Source: Yamagishiella unicocca (lineage: Eukaryota > Chlorophyta > Chlorophyceae > Chlamydomonadales > Volvocaceae). Taken from it: a stretch of 64,000 nt of DNA. The notes below the pieces were generated by a model. It made no database searches. It saw only the letters and a list, made by a program, of their open reading frames with translations, and was not told the origin of the DNA. This document shows, in pieces, positions 35,145-46,400 of the stretch. The translations under genes and the position numbers were made by a program. Positions within the stretch are counted from its first letter, which is position 1; every line of letters starts with the position of its first letter. The stretch is taken from the NCBI GenBank assembly GCA_003116995.1, contig BDSL01000013.1:806001-870000 (forward strand), read 5' to 3'.

Positions 35145-37480
35145 ATGCTCTCGCGCTCGGCTGCCACTTCGCGAACCTTGGCCAGGTACAGGCGCTGCCG
35201 CCCTGCTGCCGCCCTCGCCACCGCAAAGATGGCATATACTCCGTGTGGTCACGCGTGCCTGTGCACCCCTTGCAGCGCCCGCTCGCGCGATGCCCGGCTC
35301 CAGGTCCGTGCAAGCGCGAAGGCAGCGATGAAGGTGGTGGTGCAGCGGCAGCCCAGCGAGGACGCCCTCAAGGTGAGCGGTTCGAAGATCCTTAAGGGCA
35401 CTTGGGGGGCGACTCGGGGCGGGACTCGGTCGTGGCGTGGCGTGCGTGCTCCTTCACGCTCCTTTTCCGTTGCAGAGTGGCGCAGGAGCGAGGTGCTCTG
35501 TCTGACTCGCATTCCACGCGCGGTCTCGAACTGCCGTCTCAACCCCCCCCTGGTGGCCCTTGCTGGCCCCCCCCCCTTTAGTCTGCCCCCTCCGGAAATG
35601 CGGTTGCCAAAATCCCGGCCAGAGGCGCGGGTTTCCTCGGATGTCGCCGCCAGCACACGTGCAGAGTCCAATCCTCCTCAACAAACACACCCTCCCTGGA
35701 CACCCAAATCGGCCCCACTGCACCCCGACCCACATGACCGTGGTCACTTGCAGGCCAAGGGTGTCCGCAGCTGGCCCACCTGGGGCTGCGGCGTCAGCAA
35801 GTTCCCCTGGTGGGTCCCGGGGTCCTAGGGGGTCCTAGGGGGTCGACCCACCAGGAGGGCGGGGTTCCTGGTGGCATAGGCGTGGGAGGAAGGCGAACCG
35901 TGGGGGGGCAGAGCTGACAGAGTCGAGCGCATTGCAGCCACGCGGGATGAGCTGCTGGCGGTGTCGTGATGACGGCCCCGAAGCAGTGCTCGGGGAAGCC
36001 TCGGCAGCCCTCCGATGAGGATACCGGGTCTGGCCTTCGGTATCCGATGAGGATACCGGGTTTGGGTTTGCAGTACCTTTTGCCTTGAAACGGCTGGTGC
36101 AACGTCGCGTCCCTGCCGCAGTCCTCTCCGTCTCGTAGCCTCCTTGCGACTTAATGCGGCGGCTTGGAAGAATGGGCTTGGAAGAATGGCTTGGGAAGTG
36201 CTGGGGCATTCCCCAGTCAGACGAAAGCCCGTTCGGAGCTGCCCTTACTGCCCTGACCTCAGCAAAACGTCACCCACCAAGTGTTCCCTCCATATCTTTC
36301 CCCTTTTTTCCCGGCGGTTTGCAGGACCTACCAGGTGTGCATGGATGGCGACTCCTCCTCCTAGCTCGTATGTTGTGGCCGCTCGGGGGCCCTAGCCACA
36401 GCCGCCTGTCTTGGGCCGCATCTGGTGTGTTATTATTCCTCAGCCCTGCAAGCACACTCGGTGCCATGCTGGGCATCCGTGAGTTCAGGCCCTGGAACCT
36501 GCCGCCGTTGAGAGATCCGGACAGCGCGTGCGTCGCGATATCAGCTGTGCGTGTTATACGTCCCGTGCCCATGTTGGGAAACGATGGGCACAGCCAGGTG
36601 TGACAGCTGCATAGGCGTGCTGCAGGCAAGCAGGAAGTCCCACGATCCCAGCAGGAAGGCCACCGCATGCATGCGCCACTCGCCGTCCCAAACTGTCGAA
36701 ACACACGCTTGATACCTGTGACGCATACGAGCCTCTGCACCGGTCTCACCCTCTCGGATCGCTTAGGAGTCCTAGAAGCGCAGGAAGACCGTTTCTGCTA
36801 TCTACGGCAACAACTGCCAGCTGTCATATGCCTTGCCGGGGTGTTCGTGTGTCGCCACGTGACTTCACGTCCGGTCGTCGCTCGGGCCCTATGGTACGGC
36901 ACCCTGGTTCTACACGGTACGCAAAGCCGCTGCGCGAGTGTTTTCCAACCCAGACCCAGACCCAAGGTGCACCCCGTCGGCGCATCCCACACTCCGCCGC
37001 TGCGCAGGAGTCTGAGACGTGCTTCATCCTCGAGGGGAAGGTCGTCGTGACGCCGAATGGTAGGTTTGTGGGGCGCTTCGACAGGTGCCCCGATGGCGTC
37101 ACCACATGCGCCAAGGGAGACCCCATGTGCCCGCAAGCGGCATCACTCCCGATAGAAAAAAAGTGGAGTTGCTGGCCGACGCTGCCGCACGAAACAACAT
37201 GGCCCCCGAGACCTCACCCCCGACGCATTCCGGACTCATTCAATGTCTGCCGCAACCCCCTCTTCTGGCCCTCCCTTCCGGGCGCTACTCCTCAACACAT
37301 CGACCGCTGCTGCAGGAGGCACCACCCAGGCACCGCCCCCTCTCTCCGCCCCCTGCCGGTATCGTCACAGGCGGCGAGGCTGTCGAGATCAACGCGGGCG
37401 ACCTGGCCACCTTCCCGGCAGGCATGTCGTGCACCTGGGATGTCAAGGCGCCCATCGACAAGCACTACAAGTTCCACTGA
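35145..37480 (+). CDS. Plastid-type Cupin_3 (DUF861) domain protein
   Basis: Exons: 35145-35372, 35754-35809, 36326-36335 (10-nt microexon), 37008-37059, 37371-37480; 151 aa, all junctions in phase. The N-terminus is basic and Ala/Ser-rich and ends VRASAKA, a typical chloroplast cleavage context. The mature part reads KVVVQRQPSEDALKAKGVRS, WPTWGCGVSKFPWTYQ, ESETCFILEGKVVVTP and DLATFPAGMSCTWDV, ending DKHYKFH. This is the small single-domain Cupin_3 family found in plants and algae, related to the cupin fold of ureidoglycine aminohydrolase; its substrate is unknown. The start at 35145 is uncertain, with 35229 an in-frame alternative. TGTAA at 37766-37770 is a likely poly(A) signal. Confidence 0.9.
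36326..36335 (+). other. 10-nt microexon of the cupin gene
   Basis: GACCTACCAG is flanked by TTTGCAG and GTGTGC. It completes a Trp codon split as TG|G and adds Thr-Tyr-Gln, giving KFPWTYQESETCF, the conserved W-T-Y segment of Cupin_3 proteins. Skipping it would break the frame. Confidence 0.9.
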
Positions 37481-40469
37481 GATGTGCGGTAAAACAACCG
37501 TGAGGAAACCGTAAAGACGCAGATGTAGTACCCCGGGGGTGGGTTGAGGGAGAGGCCACTTGGCGCAGCAGCAGCAATAGGCAGCTCGGCGTGGGTGGCA
37601 GGACCTGGCAGGACCTCACTTGGCAGTGTCAGCGGAGCAGGGATGTGTACAGACCGGTGGGTGCATTATTTTATGTTGGTTGGAAGCCGGGGAGTGAGTC
37701 GAGCACTAGGGTTGGCGCACGTGTCAGACAGCCCCCGTTGATTTAGTTGCGTGGGTGCCGACAGTTGTAAGTTGCGAGTATACGTTTTCGTAGTACGCTA
37801 AGAGTGCGCGTTACGAGTGTAAATGATGGCGCAGACTGGAGGCTAGAAGACAAGGGTTTGCGAACTCCCTTGACCGAGTTTGCGACACGGCCACAGGACC
37901 GGTGTCGGGCGCTGTAAAGGCAGGTGGTACTCTGGGCTCGCGGCGTCGGTGTCCCGTGGCGCGTGTTTGCATGCAGGAGCGGCTCGCGTTTTGGCGGAAA
38001 GGGTGAGAGGGAGCGCTCCTTTGGAGGGCTTACAAATATGGCATCGGAATGGCGACTCCAGTAGTCGATGGTGATGCACCGTCCAGCGCGCGCGTGCAGG
38101 AACTGGAGAGACGCGCCGTCGTGTGCGCGGCTGTGAATGAGTGAATCGTTGGGATGCTGACCTCGGGGCAGGCCTGTGTGCATGCTGTCGAAGGGGCGAT
38201 CGGTGATCGGCTACGGGACGTGTAACCGAAGCCCTCGATTCTCCTGCGCCACCCATAAGGCCAGCTGATGTGAATGGGTGACGCTGATGTGAATGGGTGA
38301 CACCATGCATGGCGTCGTACAGGCGTAAATGACAGGTGGTGGTGGGAGGCAGCAGCTTGCGGCAGCTTGCGACATCCCGCGCAGGACATTCTATACTGGA
38401 CTGGTTACTGGATACAAGCTTCTGAAGTTAACACGCCTACGGGGCGACAGCCATCGACAAAGTGACACAAGGTAGTATGACGCGATGAAAGGCTTCTGCG
38501 TGTGTGACGTCTTAACCATAATCAGGCGCCGGGTGTCTGTGCCGGGCTGGTCACGCCACTTCGTAAGCAGAAGCGCCGCTGCTCGATCTTGCTGCTGGCA
38601 CGTTGGGCCGCGGCTGGGGCGCATTTACCAACATCAAAACCGGCGCTGCTTCGTTGGGGGGTGTTCACATAAGTGCGAAAACCCTAGTACAATTGTTACA
38701 CTGGCCTGGGACGCGTCGACACATTAGGGGCAGGTATCGTACACCGAACGGAAACCAAAACAACTCATGGCTCGCGCGGACAAACATGCTGTGCGCATAA
38801 AGACATAAAATGGCCGCCATGGCCGCCAGAGAAACTTCCCGTGAATCGTCGCTAGGGACATACCGGTAGGCGCCAGACAGCATCTCAATCGCCGCGCCAC
38901 ACCGGTTAAACGACATATTGCATCTCCAAGCGGAGTAGTGGAAGAGCAAATGCCGGTACCTTTAAGAGATATGGCGCAGCGACAATCAAGCGAGACAGCG
39001 CACATGCACAGCCCAAACCCAACCAAGCTTGACTCGCTTCCCTTCATACGCCGCCATCGCCTGACCGCTGCAGGCACAACCCTCGGGGCTCTGGGTAGAG
39101 CGTTCGCCAGCCATTCGAGCCGTACGACGACACATAATTTAGGAATGCATTAGGGCGACACCAGGATGCGTGAGCCCTATAAACACGGCCAGTAAGTTTG
39201 CAAGCCCGGTATCATCAATGTTGTAAAGCATATAACAGACATCTTGAGTAGGCAAGAGCTATCGCGGGAGAAGCCCTAAGCGACCACCGGGTGTCGCGTT
39301 GTCATGCGAGCCACGCAGATGAAGGCGCCGCAGTCCCCGGTCTCCTGCCTGTTTCGTGCCGCCAGCAAACCCCGACAGCGACATGAACGTGAATGACCAA
39401 TGATCAACCGAGCAAAATGTCTCGCCTCCGACCGGTCTCAGACAATAGCAATGTAATCAATGCAGTGTTAAAAGCGATCAGCCGCGCGACTGATAACTCA
39501 TCCGCGTCGCAGTCTGCACCGGCACCGCCGGGCAACAGCCGGACGGCCACATAGCCACCAACCGCACTGTGCAGTGCTCCGGGCCTCTCATCCCGTTTTC
39601 CCCTTCTCTCGAAGCTTCTCAACGGCGTGGAATCGGCCTCCTCAGTAAGGACTTCGTCATTGCAGTAACGTTGTACAACAGAGCTTGCAGTGGCAGCGGT
39701 CGGGAATGGGTAAGGAAGTGAGTCGGACTTTCGCGGGGCTCCCATTGCTGCCCCCCTCATTTAATGCACCTGACGGCCCCGGTCGCGTGTTTTCCTAAAT
39801 AGTAACGGCGCGCGCAGATCACCATGACATAAGACACCCACACCGCTTGAGATATATGTTACGTCACGGAAGAGGAGTCGCAGCGGAAGCGCCGGCAATT
39901 TGCGAGAGTCACCAAAGGATTCCGGTGGCGGCGGTGGGTGCGCGTGCAGTGGCACGCTGCCCCAGCCATTCCCCGGCATGCCGGTAACCAATCATTGGTG
40001 CCGCGTGCAGTGGCACGCTGCCCCAGTCATTCCCCGGCATGCCGGTAACCAATCATTGGTGCCGCGGGATAAAAGCTAAGGTGCCTGTGATCAACTTAAA
40101 ACTGGAGCGCCAGGTCGTACGCTTTTGCGCTGTGCGAGTAAACGCTATTTTCAGTAGTCCTAGTAACACGGCGCCGTGATTGCGCTCGCGCCTGACTGCA
40201 GGCGCGGCAGCGGCTCCCGCGACGCCCGTGTGTATGAATGCACCAATGCGGGGCACTCCCGGCCCTCTGGGGCCGACACGGACAGGACCACTCCAGGGAG
40301 GATGGCACGGCCGCCTCCTCCCGCAGCGAAGCGGCCTCGGATGTCGTCGGCGGCGGTCATCTCGGACCCGCGCCGAAGACCGTCATTCGTCATTACTTTT
40401 GTCGGCACGTGCACGCGCAGTTTACCTCTTCAAGTGTGCGATGAAAAACAGCTTGGCCATCATCATTCC
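37481..40469. other. Intergenic lower-GC spacer
   Basis: The cupin gene and channel paralogue 3 converge on this 3-kb region. It is AT-richer than the genes, contains a 61-bp tandem duplication at 39941-40062, and has no frame with recognisable content. Confidence 0.55.
39941..40062. repeat. 61-bp tandem duplication
   Basis: Two copies starting CGCGTGCAGTGGCACGCTGC differ at one position (CAGCCATT versus CAGTCATT). It lies in the spacer 3' of channel paralogue 3. Confidence 0.95.
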
Positions 40470-43400
40470 TCATTCATGGCCAAAGCCATCGAAACCCAAA
40501 CCATCAATCGTTCGGTTGTACGGCGGCGACAGCTTCCGCAGCCCCTCCTCGGTGAGGCTCTTATTCCGGGGGGCTATCAGGTCGCGGAGGTCGCGGAGTC
40601 CGTCCACGCCGTGCGCCGCCACTGCTGCACCTGACGAGCCCTGACCATTTGCTGACGCCACGGGGCTTGTCGAGGCCGTGGCGCCGGCACCTGTAGCTGC
40701 AGCCGGGGACGCCGCACCGATAGCCTCGTTCGAGGCCCTCGTGGACCTGATTCCTCCTCCTCCTCCTCCCCCCCCTCCTCCTCCGGCGATTGGGAAGCCG
40801 CCCGCGCCCTCTCCACCACCCGCCTTGCTCTGCGCGCCGGGGCTGGGTGTGGACGCAGCGGCGGGGCTGGCAGCAGGCCCCCCTGCAGCGGCCGCTATAG
40901 GCGATGCGGCCCCCCGCCCCGCCCAGCCGCCCGCACCGTTGCTGCTGCCCAGGAGCTCCAGCCGGCTGCCGCCAGGGCTGACGTCCGGCGGCCTCTGCGG
41001 CCTCGAGCCGAAGTCCGGCTCCCAGGAGACGTGCGACTGCTGCCCCTGACCCTGCCCCTGACCCTGCAGCTGGAGCTGGAGCTGCGTCTGCGACGAGTGG
41101 GCGGACGGGGACGCGGACGGGGACGGGCCGCCGGCGGCCAGGAGGGCGGCAGCCGAGGCCGGCGGCGCCGGCGGCGAGGGCAGCATGCCCTCCGCGCTGG
41201 CCCGTATCGCACCGGGCAGGTCTGCGGCCATCAGGCCGTGTTGGGGCGAAGGCAAACCCGAGGCCGGCGGCCACTGCTGCTGCTGCGAAGCGGGGCGCTG
41301 TCCATCGGCCGCCTTGCCACCGCCACTGCCGCTCTGCCACCGCACGCCCGCGCCATCCCCGCCCGGCGCCTCCTGCGCTCCCAGCAGCGCCGACTTCTGC
41401 CTGAGGATGGAACCCTTGGTGATGCTGCCGCCGCTGCCGGCGACCAAAAGGGCAGCGCCAGAGCCCTGGTGTGGCGTCAAGAGATACTGTTGTTGTTCCT
41501 GCTGCTGCTGCAGCAGCTGCTGGCCGGCTGCGCGGGGCAGCGCCAGCAGCGAGGAAGAGGTGCCCCCGCGCGGCGAAGGCATCGCGGCGGGGAGCGCACC
41601 GGGCGAACCGAATTGCTCCACGGAGGTCGACTGGCGTTGCGGCTGGGCGCCCGGCGGCAGGGCGGCAGGCGATAACGCGCTGGCGGTGGGCGGGGGGGCG
41701 GGGTAAGCGGCAGCCAGGTCGTTGGACGGTATCCGGAAGGTCATCAGCTTGTCGGCGCTGGTTGAGTTGGGCGCTCGGGCGGAGGGGCCGGTGGTGAAGG
41801 ACAGTCCAGAGCCCGCGAAGTCGCGGGAGGCCACCCGCACGTACCCGGTGGCGGAGGGAACGCCGCTGGCGCGGCGGGCAGCGAAGGGGGCTGCAGCGCG
41901 CGGATGTGGTGGTGCGGGCGGCAGGGAGGGGGGTGGCAGGGAGGGGGGTTCTTACGTGCGGTGGTGTGGAGGACGGGGGGGCGGGCGGCTGTGGGAGGGG
42001 CTTGTGGGTGGGTTGCTGGTGCCGCGCAGCGGGAAGGGTGGGGCAGAGCAGGTCCTTAACTCACCCTCCCCTGGAGCCTGCGCCAGCATCCGCATGCTGG
42101 ACATGGGCCTTCCGCGGCGGGCGCTAGCGACTGGGCGGCCGTACGATGTAACACTGGCGGTGCGTGACGGGCCCGTCATCAGGTCGTCGTCGTCATCGCT
42201 GCCGAAGCCGCTGATAGATACTGCGTCCGCGGGCCGCGAGGAGGGGACGTGTAGGAGGAGGAGGGGAGGGGCAGGGACGGCGGTAAGCCAGGAATGGGTC
42301 GAAGGTGTCGTGCCCAGCGAGCTGCTTCACAGCAGGACAGGCCGGAATGGCGGTCGGGTTTCCGGTCGGGTTTCCGGTCGAGTTTCCGGTCGGGTTTCCG
42401 GTCGGGTCTCTTGATCTCTTTGTGCCGATCTATACGGGTTTCCTCTCAACCCACCTCGGGACTTGCGGCTCTTGCCGGCAGGAGCAGACGGCAGCGCCGT
42501 CGCAGCCACGATCGTCAAGTCCGGAAGCAGGCCGTACTTAGCCACCGCCGCCTCCGGGTTGACCCTCTCGCCCTGCACTGCAGCCCAGCTCAGGTACTCG
42601 GCGACGCCGCGGTGGTTGCGGCTGCCCGGGTGAGACTGCACGGCGCGCTCGGCTACGGCGGCGGCGTTGGCGCCTTCGGCGTTCAGGGCGATGGGCGAGG
42701 CGTGTCCCAGCTCCACCAGCAGACGGACCTGGGGAGCCGAGTGTCATGGGGGGGGGAGTTGTAGAAATGAACCGTGTAATGGGGGTGAGGGTGAGGGTGG
42801 GGGTGTCAGCAGAGGTCTCGGGTGTATGGCAGCGGCAGTAGGATGCAGGTGCTGGTGCCCTAGGAGCGACATAGGGCCCTGGTAGGTGACATGGTGCGCC
42901 AAAAGGAAACGAAACGTGTTGTTGGGTTGCGAAGGGACGTGCGGTGGGGCGTGGTGCTGGCTCCGAAGGCAGCAGCCCACAGCCAAAGGTGAAGCAAGCC
43001 TCGAACACCCACGCCCCCCCCCTCCTCCTCCACTCGCTCGTCCACCCGACCCGCCGCGCTTCGCCGCCCCCAGGTGCCCACCATATCAAGGCTACCGGTG
43101 CCCGCCGCCAGATGCAACGGCGTGTTCCTCCGCTGACCGCCGCCGCCACCGCTTCCACCGGCCGGCGCCGCCGCCGCTGGCATCCCGCCCGGCCGAGCGC
43201 CCAGCGCCGCCTCGACCCCCGCCTCCAGCAGCGCGGCCACCACCCGCACGTCCTGCCGCATCACAGCAGCGTCCAGCGCCGCCAGCAGGGCATCCTCTCG
43301 CGGGTCAGGCAGGTGCACGCCCACGCGCCGCAGCGCACGAACCACGTCCACATGGCCCATTTCGGCCCCGTCCAACATGGCCAGGTAGCCGGCGCGGTCC

Positions 43401-46400
43401 AGGATGAGGCCGTTGCTGTACTTTGCGATTGCCTCCACCGCAGCCTGTGCGGCAGCCGAGGCAGGCAGGCAGGCAGGCAGGGGTGACGCCGTGGCGGTGG
43501 TGGTGGTAAGCGGTGCCCATCGCGACTCTCCTTCCTCCTCCCCTTCCTCCTCCTCCTCCTCCTCCTTCCCACTACCACCTCGCGCTCCTCCTCCCGAGCG
43601 CAACTCTCCTCCTCCCACTCGTCCCTCCGCTCCCAGCCGCTCACCACCTTTCCCTCCGACGCCGCCGTCATCAGCGCCGTGTGGACGCAGGGCGGCCGCG
43701 ACCCAGCGAACAGCGCCGCCAGCCGCTCCACATCCCCATGCGCGCACGCCGCGATGAACTCCGTCTTGACCTGCCGCTTCCACCTCTCGTCGCTCTCCGC
43801 CAGGCTCTCGCGCGACACCAGCCGCTCCAAGTACGACACCACGGGCGTGGCGCCCACGCGTCGCGCCTCGTCCAGTGCGGTGTTGCCCCAGCGGTCCTGG
43901 AAGTTGGGGTCGGCACCGCCCTCCTCGATCAGCAGCTTGACGGCGGCCAGGTTGCCCTCGGCGCCGGCGATGTGGAGGGCGGAGCGCTTGTCGTAGTCGG
44001 ACGCGTCAGGCGGCGCGCCGGCGTGCAGCAAGCGGCGCAGCTTGACGAGATCGCCCTCGAACACGGCGGTGCACATCTCGCCGGCGACCTCTAGGCAGTC
44101 CATGCCCAGCCTGGTGGCGTCGCGCGGGGGGGCGGGGTTAAAGAGAATCCGTGAATCCACGGCGGGGGGGGGGGTGCGTGGCGTGAGGACATAGCATGGG
44201 CCTCAGACCTCAGCCGCAGGGTCGATGTTGTTGGCGGCTTCCGCCTCCTATCGCTCCCTCCTTCCCTCCCTTATGACCCGCTGCTCTTGTCCCGTCCCGT
44301 GCTCCCGGCTCGGCCCTATCCCGAGATCTCCACACTATTATTCCCCGTCACCCCCCTCTGCGTCCGGTCCCACGGCGTGCTTGCACTGCACGCGGCCCCC
44401 CACCAACGTATGTCCTAGACGGAGTTTTTCTTCGTACACGGGTTTTCCCTTGCAACCCACCACCGCTAGGATGGGGTGGTCGGGGCCCACCCCTTCCCAC
44501 CCGTGTCGCGGCAACACCCCCAATTCCGCAAAGCTCTGTAGCCACTGCCAGAATTCCAGCACTGCACGCGCCTTTGCCATATGTGTATATGTATATATGT
44601 GTATACATGTGTATGTGTATACGCAATGTGTATATGTGTAAATGTATAAATGTGAAATGTGTAATGTATAAAAGTGTACTTGTGTATGCATGTGTGTATT
44701 TGCCATGTGTATGTGCATGTGTATGTGCATGTGTATGTGCATGTGTATGTGCATGTGTATGTGTAAGTGTATTCTGATAAAACGCGAGCCAATCGCGGCT
44801 GGGGCCTGCTGCCCGGTGCGCCACGCGGGTGGGCGGCCCTCCCTCCCCCGGGTCTCCCTCGAACCCTCCCCCGGGTACGTTCCCAACCGGGGTCGGTACG
44901 GGGTGCGACTTACGTGGCACCGTATCCCAGCAGCATGTCGATGACCTTATCGTTGCCCGCCTTGCACGCCTCCGACAACGCCGAGTTGCCGAACGAGCTG
45001 CAGCCGAGGCAAGAAGGCAAGACGAGGAGGGCGGGCGGGCAGGCAGCAGCGGCAGTATTAGCAAGGTTGTGAGGCTCTGGGTGGTTTGTCTTTCGGAACC
45101 GTCGGTTTTCTCTGCTTTCCTTGCCTTTTTCAGTGTCAGGCGATGCGCCCGATGGCTCTACCTTTTAAGGTCTGGAGCCCACTGTAACGATTACAACAAG
45201 CAAGGTTACACCTCCGACGCATATTCCAGGATGGACCACTGACCGAAGCGCGGCGGCGATGCAGTGGTGGTTGAGGTAACTGACACTACAGAGCCGCACG
45301 AGGTACACGAGGGACACTACAGAGCCACACGAGGTGCGCGTTCCCTGCAGGCAGCTAGCCACCGGCAGCCCGGCTCCATCACCCGCCCCAGGCAAGGCGC
45401 TCCCGGGGGGACGTACTCGAGGTGGTCGGCCTTGGCACCGTGGTCTAGCAGCAGCCGCACCACTGCCTGCGACCGGGGGAGGCAGGGTGAGGCAGGGTGA
45501 GGCCGGGGCCGAGGCGGCCGAGGGAGGCGGTGGGCGGTGCCGTTGGATGGAGAGTTCTAGATGCGAGGGGTGCGGCGGCTGGGGCCGCAAGGCGAGAGGC
45601 TCCCTCGGATCGGCGTTCGGGGGTTTGGGTTTGCAGGTGTGTGTTTCGGTGCGGAGCGGTGGACACGACGCGGTGACCGGCCGCATCGACGTGCCGACGT
45701 GTGCGGTGCCAACCGAGTAGAATGGCTGGTGTGCTATGCTTGTATTTGTAGTTGTGTGTGGGAGTGATGGAACCCGGCCGCTATACGTCTGTAGAAAAAG
45801 CCAGCCGCAGAGCGAGCGCCGCGATGTGCTGGGGCCCGCGGCCACCCTCCCTGGACGCCGCCTTCCCCTCCCACTCGTCTCGCGTCTGCCGCCGCCAGGC
45901 GCACCTCGTGGCCTGCGTCCGCCGCCAGCATAAGGCCCGTGCGGCCGTCGTAGTCCGCCGAGTTGGCACTGATGCCCTGGTTGAGCATGTTCCGCAGCGT
46001 GTCCACGTCCCCCAGCGTGGCCTGCTGCAGGAAGCGGTAGATACGCATCTGGTCGACCTTGTGCAGGTGGGTTCGGACAACCGCGCGAACGTCATCGAGA
46101 CGGATCAGCTGGTCCATTTGGGCCTGGGTGAGCGCGCCTGGGAGCGTCCGGGCGGGGCGGGGGGCCGGAAGGGCGGTAGGGAGGTGGGCGGGTAAGGAGG
46201 GGGCCGGCGGGAGGCGGGCGCAAGGGGAGTAGAGACGCGCGCTTGAGGGAGAGGGAGCGGGGTGAATGTCAAGGGCCGGCGGGCGGGCGGGCGGGCGGCG
46301 TGTTTTGTGGGCGGGGCAGCTCGCGGCGGTGTATGAGGCAGGTAACCAGGCAGCTTTTGTGTGTGTGTCAGTGTGCGTTGATGAACGCCAGGTAGACTGC

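Noticed and set aside
44466..44792. Tyr/Thr-rich ORF
   Set aside because: It is a translation of the TGTATG simple repeat.
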